The notes beneath the pieces were generated by a model. The model was not told where the DNA came from and searched no databases. It saw only the letters and a program-made list of their open reading frames with translations. A program made the position numbers and the translations under genes. From NCBI GenBank assembly GCA_900769615.1, contig CAAGHH010000025.1, forward strand, positions 124,001-188,000: 64,000 bases of DNA, in the 5' to 3' direction. Source of the DNA: Selenomonadales bacterium. GTDB lineage: Bacteria; Bacillota; Negativicutes; Selenomonadales; Selenomonadaceae. Positions within the stretch are counted from its first letter, which is position 1, and each line of letters opens with the position of its first letter. This document shows, one piece after another, positions 33,749 to 42,700 of the stretch.

Positions 33749-33765
33749 AAGTATAGTTATAGCAG

Positions 33766-33791
33766 AGCCTCCCGTGCTGGGAGGCTTTTTT
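33766..33791 (+). terminator. Terminator after serS
   Basis: AGCCTCCC and GGGAGGCT form an 8-bp stem with a 5-base loop, followed by T residues. It lies between serS and ubiX. Confidence 0.88.
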
Positions 33792-33811
33792 CATAAGGAG
33801 GAACAAAACGC

Positions 33812-34381
33812 ATGAAGGTAATTGTCGGGATTACAGGAGCTAGTGGCAGTATATACGCCTGTCGTTTGTTAGAGGTATTAGCTAAAGCTGGGCATGAAAC
33901 GCACGTTGTAGTAACAGCTAGTGGTCAGCGGGTACTAGACTATGAATGTAATATGACCAACGCGAAACTTAGTGCTATGGTAACAAGATTATATGATAAC
34001 GCGGATATTGGTGCAGCTATTGCTAGCGGTTCATTTAAGACTGACGCGATGGTAATAGTGCCGTGTTCGATGAAAACAGCCGGCTGTATAGCTAATGGGA
34101 TAACGGATAATCTATTAACTAGAGCCGCTGATGTTATGCTAAAAGAGCAACGCAAACTCATAGTTGTGCCACGGGAAACACCGATGCATGCGATACATTT
34201 AGCTAATTTACTAAAACTTTCCCAAACAGGGGCGCAGATTATGCCGGCTTGTCCAGGGTTTTATCATTTGCCGCAAAATTTAGCCGAGCTTACTGATATG
34301 ATGGTGGGGAAAATTTGCGATCAATTAGGGATTGAACATAATTTATTTGCGCGTTGGCAGGGCGAGGTAAGGAGTCAATAA
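33812..34381 (+). CDS. ubiX: UbiX-family flavin prenyltransferase
   Basis: UbiX attaches a dimethylallyl group to FMN to make prenyl-FMN, the cofactor of UbiD-type decarboxylases. The 189-residue protein shows the family N-terminus MKVIVGITGASGSIYACRLL, the ASGSFKTDAMVIVPCSMKT segment and the late VVPRETPMHAIHLANLLKLSQ region with conserved Arg and Glu residues. No ubiD partner is in the window. It follows AGGAGG and overlaps the next start by one base (TAATG), so it is translationally coupled to rnhA. Confidence 0.93.
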   Translation: MKVIVGITGASGSIYACRLLEVLAKAGHETHVVVTASGQRVLDYECNMTNAKLSAMVTRLYDNADIGAAIASGSFKTDAMVIVPCSMKTAGCIANGITDNLLTRAADVMLKEQRKLIVVPRETPMHAIHLANLLKLSQTGAQIMPACPGFYHLPQNLAELTDMMVGKICDQLGIEHNLFARWQGEVRSQ

Positions 34382-35028
34382 TGGGAAAAATTTATGCTGT
34401 AAAAAGAGGTCTAAAAACAGGTCTGTTTAATAGTTGGGACGAATGTAAAAAACAGGTGACTGGAGTTAAAGGCGCAAGGTTTAAAGGCTTTACTGATGTT
34501 AATGAGGCTGAAAAGTGGCTGTTAGGAGAAGCTGCGTCCGGTCAGGAATTACCAAAATCTATTAATAACAGCTTTGATGATGCCGCAGATTATATTATTT
34601 ACACTGATGGTTCCTGTTTAAAAAATCCAGCAGGACCTGGCGGCTGGGCAGCGGTTGTTATGGATCAAGTAAATGGTGAACTTACGGAATTACATTCTGG
34701 TGAACCTTCGACCACGAATAACCGGATGGAACTTACAGCGGCTATAGCAGCACTTAATTTCATCCGGGATGGGGCTGTGGTCGATCTTTATACTGACAGC
34801 CAATATTTAAAAAACGCCTTTACCAAGCATTGGCTTGCTGGATGGAAGCGAAATGGCTGGAAAACCGCTGCGGGAAGCGAGGTAAAAAATAAGGATTTAT
34901 GGCAAAAATTAGATAAACTTTTTTCAGCCCATCAGGTGAGATTTTATTGGGTAAAAGGGCATGTCGGTATTGAACATAATGAACGTTGTGACGTATTAGC
35001 GAAAAGTGAAGCTATGAAATTTTGGTGA
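34381..35028 (+). CDS. rnhA: Ribonuclease H1 with N-terminal RNA/DNA hybrid-binding domain
   Basis: RNase HI degrades RNA in RNA-DNA hybrids. The 215-residue protein has an N-terminal hybrid-binding (viroplasmin-like) domain at about 1-50 (KIYAVKRGLKTGLFNSWDEC). The catalytic domain covers about 75-215, with its carboxylates in IYTDGSCLKNPAGPGGWA, RMELTAAIAAL, LYTDSQYLKNA and near ERCDVLAK. The ATG at 34381 overlaps the ubiX stop. The N-terminal domain is typical of Firmicutes and eukaryotic RNases H1 and is absent from E. coli RnhA. Confidence 0.93.
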   Translation: MGKIYAVKRGLKTGLFNSWDECKKQVTGVKGARFKGFTDVNEAEKWLLGEAASGQELPKSINNSFDDAADYIIYTDGSCLKNPAGPGGWAAVVMDQVNGELTELHSGEPSTTNNRMELTAAIAALNFIRDGAVVDLYTDSQYLKNAFTKHWLAGWKRNGWKTAAGSEVKNKDLWQKLDKLFSAHQVRFYWVKGHVGIEHNERCDVLAKSEAMKFW

Positions 35029-35036
35029 TACTTTAT

Positions 35037-35070
35037 AGCAAAATAGTAAACTAATATTTACTATTTTGCT
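35037..35070. promoter_or_regulatory. Perfect 14-bp dyad overlapping the mla promoter
   Basis: AGCAAAATAGTAAA and TTTACTATTTTGCT pair perfectly around a 6-base loop. The right arm contains the proposed -35 box (TTTACT) of the mla promoter. It could be a terminator for rnhA or an operator dyad; the T run is short and interrupted. Confidence 0.6.
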
Positions 35071-35085
35071 TGAACCTGCTACAAT
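35057..35085 (+). promoter_or_regulatory. Putative promoter of the mla/outer-membrane gene cluster
   Basis: A -35-like TTTACT (35057-35062), a 17-bp spacer and a -10-like TACAAT (35080-35085) lie ahead of mlaE. It is the first recognisable promoter of the long + strand envelope gene series. Confidence 0.5.
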
Positions 35086-35121
35086 CGAAAGGTAGAGCCT
35101 CAAGGAAGAAGGGATAAGTGT

Positions 35122-35892
35122 ATGCTGTTGAGGGCCTTGGAAACGATAGGTGCATTTGTATTGCAACGCTTGGAAGATTTTGGCACGATAGTTATGCTGT
35201 ATCGTGATACAATGCGGGAATTAGGTCATAGACCACGGTATAAATCAATACTAGAACAAATGGCACATTTAGGTGTGGATTCCTTGCTGATAGTTGGTTT
35301 GACACTCCTTTTTACCGGTGTGGTATTTACCTTGCAAACCGCAGATATCCTCATTAGGTTCGGGGCGCAAGGCACTATAGGCGGGATTATTTCGATAGCT
35401 ATAGGTCGTGAGTTAGGACCAGTTTTAGTTGGCGTAGTTTGCGCCGGTCGTGTTGGGGCAGCGATAACAGCTGAAGTTTCCACGATGAAAGTTACTGAAC
35501 AAATTGATGCTTTGCGGGTTATGGCGGTAAATCCAGTAAATTATCTTATTGTACCAAGGATGCTGGCCTGCATGATGGTAGTACCGATTTTGACAGTTTT
35601 TGGTGATGTTATTGGTGTGGCTGGTGGCTGGCTGGTAGCTGTTTATTATTCAGGTATTAGCTCATACACATATATGAATTCAATCCATACCTTTGTTACA
35701 GTATTTGATTTGACTGGTGGCATGATAAAAGCCATATTTTTTGGCAATGTGATTGCAGTGCTGGGCTGCTATTATGGGCTACACAGTCCAGATGGGGCTG
35801 AAGGCGTCGGTAAAGCAACGACGAAAACGGTGGTCGCATCAATTATTGTTATTTTTATTTTAAATGCAGCATTGACCTTCATTTTATATTAA
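35122..35892 (+). CDS. mlaE: MlaE-family ABC transporter permease
   Basis: This is the inner-membrane permease of a phospholipid-trafficking ABC transporter (YrbE/MlaE family). The 256-residue protein has five or six hydrophobic segments and family motifs VGLTLLFTGVVFTLQTADIL, GRELGPVLVGVVCAGRVGAAITAEVSTMKVTEQIDAL (shown in part) and the NPVNYLIVPRMLA segment. It is the first gene of mlaE-mlaF-mlaD. In Veillonella parvula the reduced system consists of these three proteins without MlaA, MlaB or MlaC, and the same seems true here, at least in this window. The ATG follows GAAGGGATAA. Confidence 0.94.
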   Translation: MLLRALETIGAFVLQRLEDFGTIVMLYRDTMRELGHRPRYKSILEQMAHLGVDSLLIVGLTLLFTGVVFTLQTADILIRFGAQGTIGGIISIAIGRELGPVLVGVVCAGRVGAAITAEVSTMKVTEQIDALRVMAVNPVNYLIVPRMLACMMVVPILTVFGDVIGVAGGWLVAVYYSGISSYTYMNSIHTFVTVFDLTGGMIKAIFFGNVIAVLGCYYGLHSPDGAEGVGKATTKTVVASIIVIFILNAALTFILY

Positions 35893-35925
35893 TAAAAGGT
35901 TATTATACTAGTAATGAGGAGAAGC

Positions 35926-36669
35926 ATGATTAGACTTAAAGCGGTGTGCAAGTCGTTTGGTGATAAAGAAGCCTTGCATAATATTAATTTAACAATTGCT
36001 GATGGTGAAACATTGGTTATTATTGGTGGCTCGGGGTCTGGAAAAAGCACTTTGCTGCGCTTGCTGATAGGTCTTATTCGTCCAACTTCCGGGGAAATTT
36101 GGTTTGGTAAAACGGATATTTCGCAAATATCTGAAAAAGAACTTGATAAATTTCGTTTGCATATGGGTATGGTCTTTCAATACTCGGCCCTGTTTGATTC
36201 GATGACTGTAGGTGACAATGTTGCCTTTGGTTTGCGGGAGCATACTAATAAATCAGAGGCTGAAATAAAGGCAATTGTTGCGGATAAACTAAGGCTGGTA
36301 GGACTAGCTAATGTAGCTGACCTTATGCCAAATGAACTTTCAGGTGGTATGAAAAAAAGAGTTAGTCTGGCTAGAGCAATAGCATTTAATCCACAGATAA
36401 TTTTCTATGATGAGCCAAGTTCAGGACTAGATCCAATTATGACAAGTAAAATAGATGAGCTTATAATGGACATGAAGGCTAAGCTCAGGGTGACATCCGT
36501 GGTAGTTACTCATGATATGGCGAGTGCCTGTCGTATAGCTGATCGAATAGCTATGATTTATGATGGTGAGCTTATTGCGGTTGATACAGTCGAAACGTTT
36601 AAAGCTAGCAAAGATGCCAGAATTCAGGCGTTTTTCCATACGTTTATTACTAAGGGGGGCGATAATTAA
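35926..36669 (+). CDS. mlaF: MlaF-family ABC transporter ATP-binding protein
   Basis: This cytoplasmic ATPase powers the MlaEFD lipid transporter. The 247-residue protein contains Walker A (GGSGSGKSTLLRLLIGL), the Q-loop at FQYSALFDSMTVGDNVAF, the signature LSGGMKKRVSLARAIA, Walker B (IIFYDEPSSGLDPI) and the switch His in VVTHDMASA. The ATG at 35926 has GAGGAG just upstream; the ATG at 35914 lies within that site. Its stop overlaps the start of mlaD (TAATG). Confidence 0.94.
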   Translation: MIRLKAVCKSFGDKEALHNINLTIADGETLVIIGGSGSGKSTLLRLLIGLIRPTSGEIWFGKTDISQISEKELDKFRLHMGMVFQYSALFDSMTVGDNVAFGLREHTNKSEAEIKAIVADKLRLVGLANVADLMPNELSGGMKKRVSLARAIAFNPQIIFYDEPSSGLDPIMTSKIDELIMDMKAKLRVTSVVVTHDMASACRIADRIAMIYDGELIAVDTVETFKASKDARIQAFFHTFITKGGDN

Positions 36670-37955
36670 TGACGACAGAAGCAAAAGTCGGTGCTTTTAC
36701 GTTGGCAGGGTTAGCGCTGCTAGCAGGGGTAATAATTATGCTTAGCGGGTTTAAATTAGGCGGCGATAAGGGGTATACTATATATGCTGGGTTTACGCAG
36801 GTAGTTGGCGTAGAACCACAGTCGACAGTCCGTTTGTCGGGAGTTCCGGTAGGCAAGGTGAAAAAAATTGATAATGATGGTCGTGGTGTAACTGTAACGC
36901 TTAATATTAACGATGGGGTCAAGATTCCTAAGGGCTCGCAAGCAGTTATTGGCTCTTCGGGAGTTATGGGCGACAAATTTATTAATATTTTGCCGGCAGA
37001 TTCAGCAAGTGGCTGGCTTGAAGCTGGCGATTATTTGATAGGTCAGGATGAAGCTGGTATGGATGAGCTCTTTAGTGGTATGAGCAAGGTCATAAATCAG
37101 GTACAAGATTTGCTAGGCAGCATGAATGGCATTGTAGGTAATGCTGAATTCCAAGGTTCTATTATCCAGATGGCGATAAATATGCGCGAAGCAACAGCGC
37201 ATATAAGTGGTATGATGGCAGCATTGGAAAATATGGCAGTAACCAATCAAGGAAATGTAAATCAGCTGCTAAGTAATGTCAATATGATGACGGCCAGCCT
37301 TAATCGTACAGCAGGAACTGTTGAAGTAATGATGAATAATTTGGCAACTGTGGGCGCAGATCCGCAGACAGCCGAAAATTTACGTTTGACGTTAGATAAT
37401 ATTACGGCCTCAAGTGAGAAAATAAGAGTCATAACTGAAGGCATTGCCAAAGTCGCCGGTGATGAAAAAACTATGGAAGATGCCAAAGCTGTTATTCATA
37501 ATGCTCGGCAGCTTACCGAAAAAGCGGATAATTTAAAGCAAAAATTATCCGGAATAAAAGTCAAAGCCAATACAGACGTTTTGTATAGTGGCGCAGGGCA
37601 TGATTGGAGCACTAATTTTAATATCAACATAGGCAAGGAAAATGGTCCGTTTGCTGCTATGGGGGTAGATGATATTGGTGGCGATGATAAAGGCAATTTT
37701 CAAGTAGGTGACCGCTTTGGCAGTCTTGGTGCTAGAGCTGGAGTTATCTATGGCAAAGCTGGTTTTGGCTTAGATGCGTATGCTGGCGAAAAATTTATTT
37801 TTTCCGCTGATGCTTATGGGTTAAATGATCCAGCTTTGCGACTGCGGGCACAATATCGCCTGGGAAATAATGATACTTGGCTTATGGGGCAGTGGAACGA
37901 TGTTAATGATAGCAGCCGGCGCCTGTCTTATGTTGGTGTGCGACAGTCTTTTTAA
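36669..37955 (+). CDS. mlaD: MCE-domain protein MlaD with C-terminal beta-barrel-like extension
   Basis: This is the lipid-shuttling partner of MlaEF. The 428-residue protein has an N-terminal membrane helix (about 8-27) and an MCE domain at about 35-115 (VVGVEPQSTVRLSGVPVGKV, IPKGSQAVIGSSGVMG). A long helical region (about 125-300) rich in Asn, Met and Thr follows. A C-terminal part of about 130 residues has alternating beta-strand character (GARAGVIYGKAGFGLDAYAG, GVRQSF) and ends in Phe, as outer-membrane barrels do. The E. coli MlaD is about 180 residues. In V. parvula a comparable MlaD was shown to bridge the inner and outer membranes, and this protein fits that design. Confidence 0.9.
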   Translation: MTTEAKVGAFTLAGLALLAGVIIMLSGFKLGGDKGYTIYAGFTQVVGVEPQSTVRLSGVPVGKVKKIDNDGRGVTVTLNINDGVKIPKGSQAVIGSSGVMGDKFINILPADSASGWLEAGDYLIGQDEAGMDELFSGMSKVINQVQDLLGSMNGIVGNAEFQGSIIQMAINMREATAHISGMMAALENMAVTNQGNVNQLLSNVNMMTASLNRTAGTVEVMMNNLATVGADPQTAENLRLTLDNITASSEKIRVITEGIAKVAGDEKTMEDAKAVIHNARQLTEKADNLKQKLSGIKVKANTDVLYSGAGHDWSTNFNINIGKENGPFAAMGVDDIGGDDKGNFQVGDRFGSLGARAGVIYGKAGFGLDAYAGEKFIFSADAYGLNDPALRLRAQYRLGNNDTWLMGQWNDVNDSSRRLSYVGVRQSF

Positions 37956-38026
37956 AATGTGAATCAGCCATTTTAGTGGCTTGCATATAGATTAATACCT
38001 TTTTATATACGAGGGAGGATAAAATT

Positions 38027-39658
38027 TTGAAAAACAAGCATTTTTATAAAAAATTAACCGCATTAGTTATGGGCGGTATGTTTAGTTTTGGTTTTTCTGC
38101 TACCAGTATGGCTGCCGATACGGTGCAGCTTGATTTAAATGATGCAGTTCAGATGGCTTTAGAAAATAACCGCAATATCAAAATGGCTTTAGCTGACGTT
38201 GACAGTGCTAAATGGAATTTATCAAGTTATCGCCGCCAGTTAGGACCAACGCTATCCTGGGGAACTAATATCAACAAATATGGTGGTCGTGATTATGATC
38301 ATACTGGTTCTGATTATAAGCGTTATACTAACACGTTAGCAGTGGGAATGCCACTGTACAATGGTTCCCTGCGGGCTGCTATTGATAGTGCTGGTTATGC
38401 GATTAATGCCGCTGATGTGACGTTAGAAAATACTAAGCAGTCAGTTCGCTATTTGGCAACTGCTGACTATTATCAGATATTACAGTACCGCAACCTTATT
38501 AAGGTGCAGCAGGATGCGGTGAATACCTTGCAGGAACATTTAGATAATGTTAATGCTCAATATCGGGTGGGCACGGTAGCTAAGTCGGATGTATTAGCTT
38601 CGCAGGTGCAGCTGGCTAATGCGCAGCAGGCATTAGTGTCAGCTCAGAATAACTATGATGTAGCGGTAGCATCGTTAAACAATGTAATTGGTCTGCCAAC
38701 GGATACGGTACTTGATATTCGTGATCAGCTGAAAAACACGAAATATGCTCTCACTTTGGCTGATTGCACCAATTATGCTTTAGCTAACCGTGCGGATGGT
38801 GCCTCAGCCTACTATAAGATAAAGCAAGCCGAGGCTGGCATAAATAATGCTAAAGCTGGCAACTATCCAACGGTTACGGCACAAGCTGCTAAATATATTG
38901 CTGATAAAAGTGCTTTTGGTGATAAGCAAAATGAAAATTGGTCGGCAACGGTAGCTGCTAATTGGAATATTTTTGATAATGGTGTTACTGCAGCTGAGGT
39001 GAAAAATGCTGAAGCTACGTTATTAAAAGCCCAGGAAGCATCAAGAATGCAAGATGAAACGATTCAGCTTGATGTACGTACAGCTTATTTAAATTTGAAG
39101 GCAGCGGCCAAAAATATTGAAACAACCAGCACGGCAGTAACGCAGGCCAAAGAAGACTATAAAATAGCCCAAGTACGCTATAGCGCGGGTGTAGGCACAA
39201 ACCTTGATGTTATGGATGCCAACGAGAAATTGACTTTGGCTGAAACAAATTATTATACGGCGCTTTACAACTACAATACCAGCAAGGCTTCGTTAGATAA
39301 AGCTATGGGACTTCCAATTGATATTGATGTAGTTAAGTACCGTGAATCAAGACAGCAGGGAAATACGTTAAAGAAAGTACGTCAAGATGCGCTGTTAAAT
39401 GATACAGCTATATTGGAATTGACGGAAGAAGCTAAAAAAGCTGCTAAAGAGCAGGCGGCTGCTGATAAAAAAGCTGATAAAGAGTTGCAAGCAGCAGTTA
39501 AAGCTCAGAAACGCTCGGCAGCTAAAAAGACGGCAGCGGCTGAGACTAAGGCAACAGTCAAAGAAGAAAAGCCGGCAGCTGCTGTCAAAGCAAGTAATGT
39601 TAATAATGTAGAAAAGGCAGCTGATACGGAATCAGTAGCTAAAGAAATGGCTAACTGA
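38027..39658 (+). CDS. tolC: TolC-like outer-membrane efflux protein
   Basis: TolC forms the outer-membrane exit duct of efflux pumps and type I secretion. The 543-residue precursor has a signal peptide (to about 30, SMAA), then two outer-membrane-factor repeats with LDLNDAVQMALENNRNIKMA at the start and the long helices around YRVGTVAKSDVLASQVQLANAQQ and YSAGVGTNLDVMDANEKLTLAE. The C-terminal 110 residues are an unusual Lys/Ala-rich tail (KKAAKEQAAADKKADKELQ) beyond the normal TolC end. The start is a TTG after GAGGGAGGA. It lies between mlaD and tamB in the envelope cluster. Confidence 0.93.
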   Translation: MKNKHFYKKLTALVMGGMFSFGFSATSMAADTVQLDLNDAVQMALENNRNIKMALADVDSAKWNLSSYRRQLGPTLSWGTNINKYGGRDYDHTGSDYKRYTNTLAVGMPLYNGSLRAAIDSAGYAINAADVTLENTKQSVRYLATADYYQILQYRNLIKVQQDAVNTLQEHLDNVNAQYRVGTVAKSDVLASQVQLANAQQALVSAQNNYDVAVASLNNVIGLPTDTVLDIRDQLKNTKYALTLADCTNYALANRADGASAYYKIKQAEAGINNAKAGNYPTVTAQAAKYIADKSAFGDKQNENWSATVAANWNIFDNGVTAAEVKNAEATLLKAQEASRMQDETIQLDVRTAYLNLKAAAKNIETTSTAVTQAKEDYKIAQVRYSAGVGTNLDVMDANEKLTLAETNYYTALYNYNTSKASLDKAMGLPIDIDVVKYRESRQQGNTLKKVRQDALLNDTAILELTEEAKKAAKEQAAADKKADKELQAAVKAQKRSAAKKTAAAETKATVKEEKPAAAVKASNVNNVEKAADTESVAKEMAN

Positions 39659-39700
39659 AACTAAGGTAATATCAGGACTAATGAGCCTTGGGAGTGTAAG

Positions 39701-42700
39701 ATGAAGCGAAAATTAATCGGAATCAGTCTAACAATTTTGGCACTTATTATGCTAGGACTCGGCAGTATGTGGTATTACATGCAGACCAAGGCTTTTATGG
39801 AAACTGCGGGGCAGGAGTTAACTAAGGCAGCATCGGATGCTTTAGGGGTGCAGATTTCCGTAAGTGATGTTGAATTAAAGTCAATTAATGCGATAGAACT
39901 TCATAATGTAGCTGTTTATGACAAGCAGGCGGAATGTTTAGTCAGGGCGGATACTGCCCTTATTAACTACCGCCTGCTTGCTGCGCTTACCGCACCAGCT
40001 GAGGCGGTAAAAGAGGTGGTAGTTGAAAATGCTGCGGCTAATATTATAAAACGAACTGACGGCAGCTGGAATTATGAGGATCTGATTAGTGATTCGGCTA
40101 GCAATCAGGCATTTCATAGTCGTATTAAGGTAAAAAACAGTACAGTTAATGTCAGTAAAGATGGTAAAGTTATCAGTTTTTCGGATGTAAATGGCAAGGT
40201 GGATTTTGCTGATTATCCGTTAGCTAAGTTTGAAGTGACAGCTGGTAATGCTGGCGCTCAATTTGAAGCTGCCGGGACTGTTCGTGCTGAACGGCAAATA
40301 GTAAACATTAAAGCTGGCAATGTTGATATGACTAATTATATGACCTGGCTGCCTGAAGGGATAATGCCTGAAAATACAAATTTTACCAATGGAGTAATAA
40401 AAGCAGCATCATTGCATGTTTTGCGTGATGGCAGCAAGCTGTCCTATAGTGGCGACGCTGATTTTGTTGATGGTAAGGTAACTGTAGAACAAACTGTATT
40501 TGATAATATCGCAGGTCATATTAATTTTACTGATGCGGAAGCTTTGCTAAATGTCAGTGCAGAGGCTAATCAGCAAAAGGTGAATGTACATGGCAAAATT
40601 AGTCTAGCTGACGGCAGTCCATATCTCAATTTAACAGTAACAGCAACGGACTTTGATATAGCCAAGGTACTTACGAATATTCCTTATCAAGGAGCTGTAA
40701 ATTTCTCAGCTAATATTACCGGAAGTATCTCGGATCCGCTTATTGATGGCAATATAAAAATAGCTGCTGGCAAGCTGCAGGGGATTTCTTTTAGCAATGC
40801 TTCAGCCAACCTTCGTTATCAGAATGAGCATATATTTGCACAAGATTTGCAGGCAGATATTTTTTCAGGACATGTTGCGGGGGAAGCTGTCATAAATACA
40901 AGAGATTTTAGTTATACGGCACATATAAAAGCTGGTGATATTGATATAGCCGCAATGAAGACAGCATTGTCCTTAGAAGGCATGACCGCACTTGCCGGCA
41001 AGGTTTCAGCCGATGTCGGATTTAGTGGTAAAGGTTTCGATTTAACGGCATTGCAAATTTATGGCAGTTTGGCAGCCGGACCGGCAAGTTATGAAAATTT
41101 ACCGATACATGCACTAAATGCATCGTTTTATTTAGCCGATAGTGATTTGATAATTGATTATGCGAGCTTGGATTTGCCTAATCATAGCAGTTTGGGGATA
41201 GAAGGCAGTGTAAATAATCTGTGGTCAAACCCGGATTTAAAATTGGCATTTTATGGCAGTCATGTTGATTTGGCGTTAATCAGGGAAATAATACCTAGAG
41301 CAGATATGACAGGATTAGCTGATTTTAAGGGGACAGTTGCTGGCAGTGCTAGCAATCCTCAGGTTGAGCTAAAGTTTTCGGGATTAAAAGGCAACTTATT
41401 TAAGCAGCCTTTTGACAGTTTGCAGTTAACGGCTAGTGGCAGTCTTGATGGAATAGGCATAGATAGCTTTTTGATGGAAAAAGATGGTCGTGAAACTTGG
41501 CGGGCAGCGGGTTCAGTTGGTTTTACTGGCGAGCGTAAGGTTAACCTGCAGCTTGATACAATGGGGGCTCGTATGGAAGATATTGCAGCGCTCATTGCGC
41601 CCGATCAGCCGATAACAGGTAACGTTGATAATATTATCAAATTAACGGGGTCACTCGATAATCCCAAGGCTGTTGGCTATATCCATTTTTACCAAGGAAG
41701 TTATCATGGGGTACTCCTTTCAGGAATGGATGGCGACTATTTCCTTGATAATGGTCTTTTGCGACTACAAGATTTTCATGCGTATTCGCCAATGATTGAT
41801 ATGGTTTTGAATGGTACTATTGATAGCACGCAAAATCTTGATATGGAAATTGTTGCCAGCGATATTGATTTAAAGCGGATAGAGCACAAATTACCGTATG
41901 AAGTGAGTGGTCATGGCACCTTTAATGGTAAAATCACTGGCAAGCTTAACTCACCTGAGTTTCACGGGGTGTTAGATGCCGTGGGAATTGTTATGAATGG
42001 TCAAAATATAGATCGCTTGCATGGCATGGTTGATTATAAAAATAATATTTTTACGGTAGATAGATTCGGGTTTACGCAAAATGATGGCAGTTATGACTTT
42101 AGTTTGTCTTGGAATACTGACAATCAAGCACTGTGCGGCAATGTAGTGGTGCAAAATGCAGATATTAATGCGGTAGCAGCGCTGTTAAATCAAAAAAATG
42201 ATGCTCTTAAAGGCCGGCTGACCAGTGGTGTTGAAATAACTGGCACTTTGGATAATCCGGCAGCTGTGATAAAGGGAAATATAGCTAAGGGCAGTGTAGC
42301 TGGTTATGATGTACATGATGTAAAGCTTGATTTACAGCTGCTTAATCATGTGATTTATTTAACTGAACTTAGCGGTTCGCAAGGTGAACAAGGCTTTTTT
42401 GAAGCTAGTGGTGTGGTTCCTCTAAATGGTCAGATTAAAGCTAAACTCGTTGCTAATGATATTGAAGCGGGGATGTTTACCCATTTAGCTGGTATCGAAA
42501 CCAAGGTAACAGGAACAGCAGCCATTGAAGCAGTTTTTGGCGGTTATACTGACAATCCAGCAGCAGATTTAAAGATTACCGCTAAAAATGGTGGTATTCA
42601 AGGCTCGACTTTTGATTTATTTACTGGTGACATGCATTTGAAAAATGGTCTTATTAAAGTCAATACATTGCAGGCAGCTAAACAAGTGGGTGAAAAGACT

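Noticed and set aside
34354..34380. Upstream start for RNase H1 inside ubiX
   Set aside because: The ATG at 34381 gives the family N-terminus and overlaps the ubiX stop as TAATG; the extension would only read ubiX sequence in another frame.
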